Shown: piece after piece, positions 1 to 8,917 of the stretch | Numbering within the stretch: the stretch's first letter is position 1 | How the letters are laid out: the number at the start of each line of letters is the position of its first letter | Source of the DNA: Sulfurimonas sp. | Lineage (GTDB): Bacteria > Campylobacterota > Campylobacteria > Campylobacterales > Sulfurimonadaceae | Direction of reading: 5' to 3' | Assembly: GCF_029027405.1 (NCBI RefSeq) | Contig: NZ_CP093396.1 | Span: forward strand, 2,615,497-2,679,496 | Length of the DNA stretch: 64,000 nucleotides | Notes under the pieces: model-generated | What the model was told of the DNA's origin: nothing | Seen by the model: only the letters and a program-made list of their open reading frames with translations | Database searches by the model: none | Made by a program: the position numbers and the translations under genes

Positions 1-73
1 CATAAGATTACCTTCTATTTTTATTGTTTAATTTTACTCTTTTAAGAATTAAACTTTAGAAATAGTTGTTTGA

Positions 74-607
74 TTTTCTTGGGGTAGTATATTTATAAGT
101 GCTGTATGGATTTTTATGAAACCTTACCTCATAAGCAAAGGAATAAATGCTGATGAAGTAGCTATGTATGTAGGTATTTACGGAAGTGGGGTAGGCTTTA
201 TAGGTGGTGTCCTGGCTAGTTTTATATCTAAAAAATTCAGTAAAAAGACGGTACTTATAAGCTTTGCAATATTTAATGTTGTTGCCATTGTAATCCTTAT
301 TTTTATAGAAAATTATCAATTAACGATACCATTACTACTTCTAGCCGTCACATTTACAGCACTAGCCATCGCACTGTCTTCTGCGATCATTTTTTCTATG
401 ATTATGGACTATAGTCGCGATACTTCAAGAGGGGTTGACTATGCAGTTGCGTCAAGCTTGTTTTCATTTACGAGGATTATATCTGCTGTAATCGCTGGTA
501 TAATCATTTCAAATATGGGATTTGGTATGATGTTCTTATTTGAAATGATAGGAATGATTTTAGTTGTTTTCATCATTTTTAGGTTTTATAAAGAGCAAGA
601 AGTATAG
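74..607 (+). pseudogene. MFS transporter, C-terminal half only
   Basis: The reading frame opens after a stop at 71-73 and encodes about 177 residues (163 from the first ATG at 116), all hydrophobic with five or six membrane segments. This is only the C-terminal half of a roughly 400-residue Major Facilitator protein. The stretch with Met-Asp-Tyr-Ser-Arg followed by Gly-Val-Asp-Tyr resembles the second half of RhtX/FptX-type siderophore permeases, a tentative family call. All three plus-strand frames upstream of 71 carry stops within the first 70 bases, and the ATG at 116 has no good ribosome site. I infer a decayed or truncated gene. The N-terminal half may lie outside the window in another frame. 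Confidence 0.6.
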
Positions 608-630
608 TTAAAAATAATACTTCTTGCTCT
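592..630 (+). terminator. Hairpin spanning the MFS stop codon
   Basis: A perfect 14-bp inverted repeat (592-605 AGAGCAAGAAGTAT against 617-630) encloses an 11-nt loop. The TAG stop (605-607) lies at the stem-loop junction, so the last four codons form the 5' arm. There is no long T-tract afterwards. It probably acts as a terminator or 3' mRNA stabiliser. Confidence 0.6.
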
Positions 631-688
631 TCATTAAATCCTTATGTAATATCCCCCACTCTTTAAAAAAAGCATTTGTAAAACTGCT

Positions 689-825
689 AGTATGTTTATA
701 TCCAAGAATAATTATTTAGATCATATTTCTCCAAATGAATTTGAAAAAAGATATAATAAAAAGGTTAAAAATAATATGTTGCTAACTGACTAAATAAGTG
801 TCTCTTAAATAGGGAACATTCCAAA
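689..825 (+). mobile_element. IS3-family transposase tail and right end (remnant)
   Basis: Frame 689-793 translates into the typical C-terminus of an IS3-family OrfB integrase: a Leu-Asp-His-Ile-Ser-Pro-Asn-Glu-Phe-Glu block (716-745) followed by a basic tail and TAA at 791-793. The sequence just after the stop (about 797-825, GTGTCTCTTAAATAGGGAAC and following) looks like an IS3 terminal repeat. Nothing of the DDE core or OrfA remains upstream. The element is therefore a dead 3' fragment that probably marks the event that truncated the MFS gene. Confidence 0.6.
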
Positions 826-860
826 CTTCAAATAGTCAAGCCGTTAAATGAGAAAGGAAC

Positions 861-1265
861 ATGGAAAAAATAAAATTAAAATATGCACCAATGATTATTG
901 TCATCTATTTTTCAGTGATGGGGTTAGCTATAGCATTATTGATTAGTGTACTTAAATACTTTATGGAAGGTAGTTCAATTATAAAAATTCTTGAAGCACC
1001 TTTATCTATATCTATTATAGTAACTCTTATTGGTTTAGTTTATTGTGAAGTTAGTTCTTGGATAAAAAACTTATGGATTGGTTCAATTATATTTGGTATT
1101 TTATCATCAAATCTATTTATATTTTCACTGCCTATATCATCATTAGTGTTTAATGGAGAAATTGGTGCTTTAGCACCATTAAATTTATATTTAGCATTAA
1201 CTTTATTGGGAAGTCCTCTTTTAGGTTCAATATATTTTACGATAAAAAGAAGTAAACTCTTTTGA
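861..1265 (+). CDS. Hypothetical four-helix membrane protein
   Basis: A 134-residue, very AT-rich gene. The start ATG at 861 follows AAAGGA at a good distance. The protein has four hydrophobic segments (about residues 10-33, 45-65, 70-92 and 103-125), no signal peptide and no cysteine or charge motif that I recognise. I cannot assign a family. It sits alone between an IS3 scar and a TauE/SafE gene, in a stretch with lower GC than the housekeeping genes further on. Recent acquisition is plausible but unproven. Confidence 0.6.
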   Translation: MEKIKLKYAPMIIVIYFSVMGLAIALLISVLKYFMEGSSIIKILEAPLSISIIVTLIGLVYCEVSSWIKNLWIGSIIFGILSSNLFIFSLPISSLVFNGEIGALAPLNLYLALTLLGSPLLGSIYFTIKRSKLF

Positions 1266-1272
1266 CATCCCA

Positions 1273-1293
1273 CAACTTTTTAAAAAAAAGTTG
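1273..1293. terminator. Weak AT-rich hairpin
   Basis: CAACTTTTT (1273-1281) pairs with AAAAAGTTG (1285-1293) around a 3-nt loop, just after the hypothetical membrane gene. It is not followed by a T-run on the plus strand, so terminator function is uncertain. The remaining gap up to 1380 shows nothing else I can name. Confidence 0.35.
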
Positions 1294-1380
1294 CAAAAAA
1301 ATGCTAAGCCCTTCGAAGTGATAAGAAAACAGAAAAAAAATCGGAATCACAACCGTTATCTATAAAGTACATGGAGTAAT

Positions 1381-2133
1381 ATGGAATTTTCAACAGAAAT
1401 ATTATTAATTTTATTTTTTGTGGGGATACTTGCAGGAATAATAGATACTATAGCAGGTGGAGGTGGATTAATAACTATCCCCGCACTATTATTTGCAGGT
1501 ATGCCTCCAGCAACAGCACTTGGAACAAATAAATTACAGTCAGTTTTTGGTACTTTTACTGCTTCTCTGTATTTCATTAGAAAAAAAATGATTAAATTAA
1601 AAGATATGAAATTAATGATTATTATTGCTTTTTGTAGTTCCATATTTGGAGGATGGGCTTTATTAAAAATTGATTCATCTTTGCTAATTAAAATTGTTCC
1701 TATTCTTTTAATTTTAATTGGAATATTTTTTTTATTATCTAAAGATATCGGTAAAGTAGAAAAACATAAAATAGTATCAACTGTTTTTTTCACATTTACA
1801 TTTATAGTAATAATAAGTTTTTATGATGGTTTCTTTGGACCTGGTACAGGTTCATTTTTTACGATTGCTTTTATATATTTATTAGGTAACAATATATTAC
1901 AAGCTACAGCACAAACAAAAATATTAAATTTTGCCACAAATTTAGGTTCATTATTGATTTTTTCTTTTTTAGGAGAAATATATTTATGGATTGGATTAGT
2001 TATGGGATTTGGTCAAATAATTGGTGCAACTATAGGTGCTAAACTAGTTATATCAAAAGGACAAAAATTAATACGACCACTTGTAGTAATTATTAGTTTT
2101 GCGATGTCTTTTAAATTATTATTCTATTCATAA
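1381..2133 (+). CDS. TauE/SafE (TSUP) family anion exporter
   Basis: A 250-residue integral membrane protein with the TSUP hallmarks: an N-terminal Ala-Gly-Ile-Ile-Asp-Thr-Ile-Ala-Gly-Gly-Gly-Gly stretch (residues 18-30), then Ala-Leu-Gly-Thr-Asn-Lys-Leu. A second copy of the fold has Phe-Asp/Gly-Pro-Gly-Thr-Gly in the middle. Family members move sulfite, sulfoacetate or other small organosulfur anions out of the cell, but the substrate cannot be read from sequence. The ATG at 1381 is preceded by GGAG at 1373-1376. Length is normal for the family. It is monocistronic and converges on the RND operon. Confidence 0.88.
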   Translation: MEFSTEILLILFFVGILAGIIDTIAGGGGLITIPALLFAGMPPATALGTNKLQSVFGTFTASLYFIRKKMIKLKDMKLMIIIAFCSSIFGGWALLKIDSSLLIKIVPILLILIGIFFLLSKDIGKVEKHKIVSTVFFTFTFIVIISFYDGFFGPGTGSFFTIAFIYLLGNNILQATAQTKILNFATNLGSLLIFSFLGEIYLWIGLVMGFGQIIGATIGAKLVISKGQKLIRPLVVIISFAMSFKLLFYS

Positions 2134-2179
2134 TAAAATATATAACAAGTATTTTGAAATAACTCCCTATTAAGGAGAG

Positions 2180-5100
2180 CTATTTATATCGCCAATCTTT
2201 AAACGAAACTCGAAATAGTAGGGAATACATAATTGGCACAAATACTAGTGTCAAAACAGTAGCAAACAGAAGACCAAATATAATCGCTACTGCCATTGTT
2301 TCAAACATAGGATCATGAGAAATCCAAAGAGGAAGCATTCCACCCACAGTTGTGGCAGTAGTCAGCAAAATAGGTCGCAATCTTTGCTGAGCAGCTTCAA
2401 AAATAGCATTTTGCGGTGTTAGCTCATTCTCTTCTATCTCAATCTTAATACGATCAAGTAAAACAATAGCATTATTGATAATAATACCCGCCAAGGCTAC
2501 TATACCAAGAATTGTAAAAAATCCAAAAGTTGTTTTAGCAATTATTAATCCAGATGTAACACCTATCATTCCTAAAGGAATAGTTAGCAGGACAATAACC
2601 ATTTTACGAATAGAGTTAAATTGTCCTATCAGCAGTAGAACTATAATCATTCCAGCCATAGGTAATCCACCGATAATAGATGCTGCTGCATCATTGGAAG
2701 CTTCTGCTTCACCCCCTTGTTCATACTTGTAACCTTGTGGCCATTTTTTTGCATCATTAACTAACCATGGAACTAAGATATTATTAACAGTAGTTACCGA
2801 TGCCCCTGGGATAAGTTGCACATCAACAGTGATAGTTTTAAGTCTACCACGACGCTTAATAAGCCCTGCTTGCCAAACCATCTCAACATCTGCTACCTGC
2901 TTAAGTGGTACCTGTGACCCAGAAGCTGAGGCATAAATAGTAATACCGTCAAGTTTACTTATGTCTTGTCTGTCAGATTGAACAGAACGCAGCGTAACAG
3001 GTATCAAAGTTTCACCTTTACGATATTGAGTTAAATCAATACCTGAAAGACTTGATTCTAGAGATAGAGCAACATCCTGACTTGTTACACCCGCTCTGAA
3101 CGCTCTTTCTTGATTAACTTTTACTAATAGTTTTTTAGTAGGTGGACCCCAGTCATCAATTACAGATGCGACATCTGGAATACTATAGAGCTGTTCTTTT
3201 AAATCAGAAACAATTTTATACAAAACATCTTGATCTTTTCCTTGTATTCTAATAGAAACTGGGTAGCCAACAGGAGGACCATTTTCAAGTTTTTTTAATT
3301 GTAGCTGAAGGTCTGGATATTTCACTTGAATATGCTTTTCTAATGCCTGAGAAAGTTTGGTAATTAATCTATAATCAGTAATATTTAGAACCATTGCAAT
3401 ATGCCTAGAACTAGGTGATCCTGGAGTATAACCAAGTACAAATTTTGGTGCCCCTGTACCAATAAAAGTCATCCAAGTAGTAACCCCAACTTTATTTTCT
3501 TCTGTAACAAGCCATTCTTCTTGGAGATACTTCTCTATATCATAAGCAATTTGTTCAGTTGTTTCAATTGATGTGCCAATAGGCATATCAAATTTTGCAT
3601 TAATAATCGGATCAGTTGAAGGTGGAATAAATACTTTTGCAACGATGCCAAGCCCATTAATACTTAACACAAATAACATAATAATAAGTGCAAGAACAAG
3701 AAGTTTAAACTTCAATGAAATAGCTAAGATTTTTCTGTAAATACTATAGCCCTTACCTGAAAACATACCTTTATCATCATTGTTTTTTATTTTAATTTTT
3801 ATAATTTGCTGTGCTAATAATGGAATAAATGTCAATGCTATTACCCAAGAGAGTATTAATGCGATGGTAACAACTTTTGCAATATCACCAGTAAACTCGC
3901 TTAGTGCAGATTGTGCTATTAAAATTGGTAAAAATGCTGCTGATGTTGTCAAAGAAGAGACAAGAAGAGGAATTAGCATCTCTCCCCCAGTAGCAATAAC
4001 AGCTTCTTTCTTATCTTCACCCTTTTGCAAACGAACAAGAATACCTTCCGCCATTACAATACCGTTGTCTACCAATAATCCCAAGGCAATAATTAAAGCG
4101 GCTAGAGACATTTTGTTTATGCCTATTGCAAAATAGTCCATTGCAACAAATGTAATTGCCATAACAACAGGGACAAGAAGTGCAACGGTAATACCAGTTC
4201 TAAAACCTAGAAATACAAAAATTACAATAAATACCGTTATAACTGACTGCGCAAGGTTACTCATAAAACCATTGACGCTTGTCTCAACTAAGTCTGGCTG
4301 AAAAGCAACAGCTTCAACTCTAAGTCCATGAGGATAGCGTTCTTCAAGAATAGGCATAACACTCTTTAGCTTTTTACCAAGTTCTAAAATATTACCACCA
4401 TCTTTCATGGATACAGCTATAACTAGCGCTGGTTTTCCATTGGCATGAACAGCGCTCTCTTTAGGATCTTTATATCCAGCATAGACATTTGCGATATCTT
4501 CAAGATAGAGCATTTCAGAACTATTTGGAATATTAATAACAGCGCGTTTTATATCTTCAAGCGATTCAAAATTTCCACTTGGTTCTAATGCGATGCGCTC
4601 AGAACCAATTAAAACATTACCTCCGGAGCTTAAGATATTTATATTTTTTAAGGTATTGCGTAATGAATCTGGCGAGAGACCCAATTTTTGCAGTTTGGCA
4701 TTGTTATACTCTACAAAAATTACCTCTTTTTGATTACCATGAATATCAACTTTCGCGACTTGCTTAAGAAGTAAAAGGTTATTGCGTATTTCATCTGCTA
4801 TATCTTTCAATTCTATATAACTGAAACCGTCTCCGCTTAAAGTATATACCATGCCAAATACATCGCCATACTCATCATCAACTTGAGGAATGCTAGCCTC
4901 ACTTGGCAAGTCACCTTGAACTGTTTCAACTTTTCTTCGTACTTTATCAAAGATAGGTTGCATTTCCTTGTATTCATCTTTAAAGGTAGCGTTGATAATA
5001 GAAACGCCCATTTGGGAATCACTTGTTACATTATCAAGTTCAGGCATCTGTTGAATTACTTGTTCAATCTTATCTGTAACTAACTGTTCAACTCTATCAG

Positions 5101-5266
5101 GACTAGCGCCTGGAAGATAAGTCGTTATAGCCACAGTCCGAATTGTAAATCCAGGGTCTTGAGCTTTTGGAAGCTTAAAGTAAGTACTTATTCCAAATGC
5201 CATTAAGGCAAATACTAAAAAATAAGTCAGACGATTATTGCGAATGGCTAAGCGAGTAATATTCAT
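2180..5266 (-). CDS. RND-family efflux pump, inner-membrane permease
   Basis: 1028 residues, full length for an AcrB-like resistance-nodulation-division pump. It would drive proton-coupled export from the inner membrane or periplasm through the tripartite complex encoded by the two genes upstream. The architecture is one N-terminal helix, a large periplasmic loop, a block of helices (about 335-540), a second periplasmic loop and a C-terminal helix block. Helix 4 has Gly-Leu-Leu-Val-Asp-Asn-Gly-Ile-Val-Met, so it carries Asp-Asn where AcrB has Asp-Asp. This places it in an HAE1-like branch distant from AcrB. It is the last gene of the operon, 6 nt after the adaptor. Substrate unknown. Confidence 0.93.
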   Translation of the reverse strand: MNITRLAIRNNRLTYFLVFALMAFGISTYFKLPKAQDPGFTIRTVAITTYLPGASPDRVEQLVTDKIEQVIQQMPELDNVTSDSQMGVSIINATFKDEYKEMQPIFDKVRRKVETVQGDLPSEASIPQVDDEYGDVFGMVYTLSGDGFSYIELKDIADEIRNNLLLLKQVAKVDIHGNQKEVIFVEYNNAKLQKLGLSPDSLRNTLKNINILSSGGNVLIGSERIALEPSGNFESLEDIKRAVINIPNSSEMLYLEDIANVYAGYKDPKESAVHANGKPALVIAVSMKDGGNILELGKKLKSVMPILEERYPHGLRVEAVAFQPDLVETSVNGFMSNLAQSVITVFIVIFVFLGFRTGITVALLVPVVMAITFVAMDYFAIGINKMSLAALIIALGLLVDNGIVMAEGILVRLQKGEDKKEAVIATGGEMLIPLLVSSLTTSAAFLPILIAQSALSEFTGDIAKVVTIALILSWVIALTFIPLLAQQIIKIKIKNNDDKGMFSGKGYSIYRKILAISLKFKLLVLALIIMLFVLSINGLGIVAKVFIPPSTDPIINAKFDMPIGTSIETTEQIAYDIEKYLQEEWLVTEENKVGVTTWMTFIGTGAPKFVLGYTPGSPSSRHIAMVLNITDYRLITKLSQALEKHIQVKYPDLQLQLKKLENGPPVGYPVSIRIQGKDQDVLYKIVSDLKEQLYSIPDVASVIDDWGPPTKKLLVKVNQERAFRAGVTSQDVALSLESSLSGIDLTQYRKGETLIPVTLRSVQSDRQDISKLDGITIYASASGSQVPLKQVADVEMVWQAGLIKRRGRLKTITVDVQLIPGASVTTVNNILVPWLVNDAKKWPQGYKYEQGGEAEASNDAAASIIGGLPMAGMIIVLLLIGQFNSIRKMVIVLLTIPLGMIGVTSGLIIAKTTFGFFTILGIVALAGIIINNAIVLLDRIKIEIEENELTPQNAIFEAAQQRLRPILLTTATTVGGMLPLWISHDPMFETMAVAIIFGLLFATVLTLVFVPIMYSLLFRVSFKDWRYK

Positions 5267-5272
5267 AATCTC

Positions 5273-6391
5273 TTAATCCATTTTGACAATCAAGTCATCG
5301 CGAATGACGCTCATTCCTGCTGTTACAACCTTGTCTCCTGCTTGAACTCCTTCGAGTATTTCAATCCCAGATGAAGTTAATTCACCAATGCGAACTGGTT
5401 TTCTCTTAATGATGCCTTCTCCAGCAGTTTTAGATGCTATAAGAACAAAGATATAACGCCCTTGAACATCCTCTCCTACTGCAATAGGAGGAAGATATAT
5501 ATTAGAACTTTTTTTATCTTTTTTATTGTCAATAAATGTTACTTCAGCTGCCATTCCTGAGCGTATATTTGAGTCATAGCTCTCATTGAGAGTTAATATA
5601 ACTGGAAATGTTGTACTTGTTGAAGATCTAACACTTACTTCTGTAACTTTGGCACTAAACTCAGTATTAGTTATTGAATTAAATTTAACTTTAGCAAACA
5701 TGCCTTTTTTAATACTATTGATGTAGTTTTCAGGAACTGCTATCTTTACTTCATTGACTTTACCACAAGCAACACTAACAATATGCTCCCCTGCTGTAAC
5801 ATTTTCATGAAGCTCTTTAAATACTTCGGATACTGAACACTTTTCCCTACTTCGTAATTGTGTATATTTCAGGTCAAGTTCTTTTTGTTTTAAAGTCTTT
5901 TTTGAAGAAGCCTCTTGAGCACGCGCAGATTCTGCGGATGTTCTAGCAGACTCAAGCTCTTCTATAGAAATATTATTATTTTCGTATAACTCTTTAGTCC
6001 GTTGATAGTTTGATCTTGCCTTTCTACTATCAGCTTTCATCTGTGCTAATGATGAGCGTTGTTTGTCTACCTCTAGTTCAAATGAGACCTTTTCAAGACC
6101 TGCAATAGCATCCCCGCGTTTAAGCTTATCACCTACTTTAACGGAGATCTTTTGAATGATACCACTCACTCTAAAACTAAGGTCTGCCTCATGTTCAGCT
6201 TGTGATGTACCAAAGTAGGTATGAGAACGCCCATTTGCTGATATATCTACTGTTATAAACTTAACAGGACGAAGAGTTTTTACAATTTCTTCTGAGCTTT
6301 TTTTATCTTCACAAGCTGTAAAAGACAATACTATTAAAGGTAGTATTATTAAACAATATTTTTTTTTCTTATTCTGAAGTGTTTTTAACAT
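5273..6391 (-). CDS. RND efflux periplasmic adaptor (membrane fusion protein)
   Basis: 372 residues with an N-terminal hydrophobic segment ending in Ser-Phe-Thr-Ala-Cys (Cys near residue 27), a plausible lipobox for anchoring to the inner membrane. The order is that of the HlyD/AcrA family: a biotinyl-lipoyl half (about 65-105), an alpha-helical hairpin (about 105-180), the second lipoyl half, then a beta-barrel and a membrane-proximal domain. The start has AGGA nine bases upstream. It lies 3 nt after the outer-membrane gene and 6 nt before the pump gene, so the three are co-transcribed. It would bridge the pump and the TolC-like channel. Confidence 0.92.
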   Translation of the reverse strand: MLKTLQNKKKKYCLIILPLIVLSFTACEDKKSSEEIVKTLRPVKFITVDISANGRSHTYFGTSQAEHEADLSFRVSGIIQKISVKVGDKLKRGDAIAGLEKVSFELEVDKQRSSLAQMKADSRKARSNYQRTKELYENNNISIEELESARTSAESARAQEASSKKTLKQKELDLKYTQLRSREKCSVSEVFKELHENVTAGEHIVSVACGKVNEVKIAVPENYINSIKKGMFAKVKFNSITNTEFSAKVTEVSVRSSTSTTFPVILTLNESYDSNIRSGMAAEVTFIDNKKDKKSSNIYLPPIAVGEDVQGRYIFVLIASKTAGEGIIKRKPVRIGELTSSGIEILEGVQAGDKVVTAGMSVIRDDLIVKMD

Positions 6392-6394
6392 AAG

Positions 6395-8740
6395 TTATTT
6401 TCCTAAAATCATTTTTTTCTTAATCTCTTGAACAATTGATTGACGCTCATCATCACTCAAGAAAAAGTCAAAGTTACCAATAGATCGTTGTAGATACATT
6501 AAATCTATCAAAAATTGATAGGTGGCATTCACAGCATTAAACTTAGCTGTTAATCCAGAGTTCTGGGCATCTACAAGATCAATAATCCCAGCTGTTCCTT
6601 TGCTATAAGCATCATAAACTAACTCATAATTCTTTTTTGACGAGTCTGCTGAAGCTTGCTGTAAATCAATGGACAATTTTGATACTTGAGTAGCATGCAA
6701 ATTTGCACGAATTTTTTGTTCAATAGAATTTTTTGAGTCTAGCAATTGCAACTGAAGTTGTTTTAACGTCAGATATGATTGTCTTACCTTACTTGAGCGT
6801 GCTCCACCTTCATATAATGCTAATGAAAGATTTATTCCTATGCTCCAATCATTTTCCCCCTCTTTAGAGAAAGTTTCATTACGACTATCATAATAAGTAC
6901 TAGAATAATCTCCATTCAAAGTAGCTTTTGGCATATAATAACTACGATTTTCACTTTTAAGTATACGTTGCTCGGTTGCAATATTTGCTATATATGTGGC
7001 AATTTCAGGTGATGCATTTAATCCAAGTTCAATAAGCACCTTACTTAAGATGTGAAAACTTGCTCTATTAGCTATTAAGCCTGAGAGTTCAGGATCGTTC
7101 ATTATTAAGACAGGATTATCAATTAAAGCTGGAGCAACATTAAAAGGTTCATCTAGGGGACGATTTAATATCTGATTTAGTGCTTCTTTAGCTTGTTTAA
7201 GAGTAGATGAAGCACCTAAGAGATCTGCCTTTGCGGTAAACAGTCCACTTTCCCATCTATAGATATCAGCCTTGCTGGCTGTACCAATCCTTGCTTTACT
7301 CTGTGCTAATTCCAAGTTTATACGAGAAAGTTTTACATTCTCTTTTTGAACATCTAATAATGTCTGTGATTTTAAAACATTTAAAAATTTGACCGTTGCA
7401 TCTTCTATGACATCAAGCTCTGTCTGTTTATGTTCTGAAATTCGTGCTTCTTGTCGTAATTTCTCAATATCCAAATTTGACCAAGCTGTTTCGCTATAAA
7501 GTATTTGACTTAGACTAAGCGAGGCTGAACCATTTTGTTTTCCCATAGCATCGGAGTCATAACCCCCGCGAAACTGATGGTTCGCACCAATAGATAGTTG
7601 TGGTAAAAGAGTTGCTTGACTCTCATTGATTATTTCTTCTCCTAGTGCTATATTTAGTTTTGAAGCTTTAATGCTTAGGTTTTCTCTAAGCGCTGTATCT
7701 GCAACTTTGTTGAGGCTCCAATGTATAGAAGCATTTTCCTTTTCATTTATTTTTTTTGCTTCAAGCATCACTGCAAATGATGGTGATATATGTAAAAGAT
7801 GAGCAGTTTGCATATTTATAATCAATTGTCGTCGGTCATTTATAAATATTTTCATATCTTTAAGGTCATTACCTAGTAACAAAGTCTGCAAGTTTAGGGC
7901 AATACGACGAGCACGCTGTTGAGTATTAACGGATGGTATTGTAGTCATTAAAGCACCCTGTTCTACAAGTTCTGAATCAACGATACTATAACTAGGTAGT
8001 CCTCGTTCAATTAGTTTCGTTAAAAGTTCTGTTTTTTGTTCTATGCTCATTCGTGGTAAAGTACCGATCATAACTGCGTCTATTTCTTTGGGAAATTTAG
8101 AAAAAAGATCCTCTATGCTACCGCCATTGTGTTTTACAGGGGTGATTTTAATATCTAGTTTAGATGCTACTTTCATACCCTTATTGTGCAGGTTAGGCAT
8201 TACTTCAGACATTAAAGCATCGCTAATCATTGCTATATGTTTAAAATCAACCACTTCACGAAAAGCCTTTAACTCTCTTTGAAGATTACCCTGAATTGAG
8301 ATATAGCTAAGGTTATGTTTGCCCGAGGTATTACCTTTGACGGGTGCATTAGACAAACGCTCATCAATAATGGTCGATACAAGGGTAGGTTTAGAAAAAC
8401 TTTTTTTATTAACGGCGACTACTGCAGAGCCGTAACCTAAAACTAATACAATGTCGACTTTAGGGTTCTGGTACAGATTTTCTAGGGCAGATTCAATACC
8501 TTTTTGTTTCCATTCGCCACTAAGCTGATATTCTTTAGGTAAACGAATGTTAAACTCATCTCTTGTTAAAAGCTGAATTTCACTATTGACAAGAGCAATG
8601 TTTTTTTCTATAGCTGATGAGTACCCGTCAATAACAACACCAACAATAATCTGCTCTTTTGCTTGAATGACGGTAGAAAAAGAAATTACTATAAAGATGT
8701 AAGAAAAAGCTTTTAGTAAAGTAAATATTTTTCTAAACAT
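6395..8740 (-). CDS. Fusion: periplasmic substrate-binding domain plus TolC-family outer-membrane channel
   Basis: 781 residues, almost twice the length of an ordinary TolC-type protein. A signal peptide ends near residue 27 (Val-Ile-Gln-Ala-Lys). Residues about 30-335 look like an ABC-type sugar or amino-acid binding fold (PF04392-like), with the segment Val-Leu-Val-Leu-Gly-Tyr-Gly-Ser and regular beta-alpha alternation. Residues about 350-765 carry two outer-membrane efflux repeats rich in long amphipathic helices (Leu-Gln-Gln-Ala and Asp-Leu-Val-Asp-Ala-Gln-Asn near the end). It is the first large gene of the pump operon and lacks its own clear Shine-Dalgarno. It follows a 25-codon leader ORF by 3 nt. 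The binding domain may sense or deliver substrate; that part is inference. Confidence 0.85.
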   Translation of the reverse strand: MFRKIFTLLKAFSYIFIVISFSTVIQAKEQIIVGVVIDGYSSAIEKNIALVNSEIQLLTRDEFNIRLPKEYQLSGEWKQKGIESALENLYQNPKVDIVLVLGYGSAVVAVNKKSFSKPTLVSTIIDERLSNAPVKGNTSGKHNLSYISIQGNLQRELKAFREVVDFKHIAMISDALMSEVMPNLHNKGMKVASKLDIKITPVKHNGGSIEDLFSKFPKEIDAVMIGTLPRMSIEQKTELLTKLIERGLPSYSIVDSELVEQGALMTTIPSVNTQQRARRIALNLQTLLLGNDLKDMKIFINDRRQLIINMQTAHLLHISPSFAVMLEAKKINEKENASIHWSLNKVADTALRENLSIKASKLNIALGEEIINESQATLLPQLSIGANHQFRGGYDSDAMGKQNGSASLSLSQILYSETAWSNLDIEKLRQEARISEHKQTELDVIEDATVKFLNVLKSQTLLDVQKENVKLSRINLELAQSKARIGTASKADIYRWESGLFTAKADLLGASSTLKQAKEALNQILNRPLDEPFNVAPALIDNPVLIMNDPELSGLIANRASFHILSKVLIELGLNASPEIATYIANIATEQRILKSENRSYYMPKATLNGDYSSTYYDSRNETFSKEGENDWSIGINLSLALYEGGARSSKVRQSYLTLKQLQLQLLDSKNSIEQKIRANLHATQVSKLSIDLQQASADSSKKNYELVYDAYSKGTAGIIDLVDAQNSGLTAKFNAVNATYQFLIDLMYLQRSIGNFDFFLSDDERQSIVQEIKKKMILGK

Positions 8741-8743
8741 AAA

Positions 8744-8821
8744 TTAATCTTTGCAATCTACAAGTGTAGTGTATATATTGTCTGAAAGTAACATTCCGAT
8801 ACTAATATTAATGATTTCCAT
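8744..8821 (-). CDS. 25-codon leader ORF upstream of efflux operon
   Basis: On the minus strand an ideal AAGGAT (8826-8831) stands 5 nt before an ATG at 8821, giving a 25-residue peptide that starts Met-Glu-Ile-Ile-Asn and ends Cys-Lys-Asp. Its TAA (8744-8746) lies 3 nt before the start of the large TolC-fusion gene, which has no good ribosome site. I infer translational coupling or a regulatory leader peptide. It may or may not make a functional product. No family recognised. Confidence 0.5.
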   Translation of the reverse strand: MEIINISIGMLLSDNIYTTLVDCKD

Positions 8822-8880
8822 AATTATCCTTCGTATAATAATTTTACTAATTTTATACAACCAATACTTAAACACTTGTT
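8758..8880. promoter_or_regulatory. Putative MarR operator pair in the divergent promoter region
   Basis: The 8-mer ACAAGTGT occurs at 8760-8767, inside the near-palindrome CTACAAGTGTAG (8758-8769). Its reverse complement lies at 8872-8879, inside AACACTTGTT. The two copies flank the efflux and marR promoters, as expected for a MarR-type repressor that controls both. Inference from position and symmetry only. Confidence 0.4.
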
Positions 8881-8904
8881 AATAACAATAATTAAAATTT
8901 ATGC

Positions 8905-8910
8905 TATACT
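8905..8910 (+). promoter_or_regulatory. -10 box of marR, implying a leaderless transcript
   Basis: TATACT ends 7 nt before the ATG at 8918, and no Shine-Dalgarno is present. The predicted start of transcription is therefore 8917-8918, at the start codon. The surrounding 14-mer TATGCTATACTTTC recurs upstream of thiI at 17557-17570, which supports a real promoter. Confidence 0.5.
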
Positions 8911-8917
8911 TTCTGGT

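Noticed and set aside
1266..1380. Possible integron attC site between the small membrane gene and the TauE/SafE gene
   Set aside because: A hairpin and a GTTATC-like core are present, but the GTTRRRY rule and paired R/L boxes are not met, and no cassette array follows.
2475..4136. Plus-strand frames inside the RND permease gene
   Set aside because: They lie antisense to a gene with full RND architecture and show no family resemblance.
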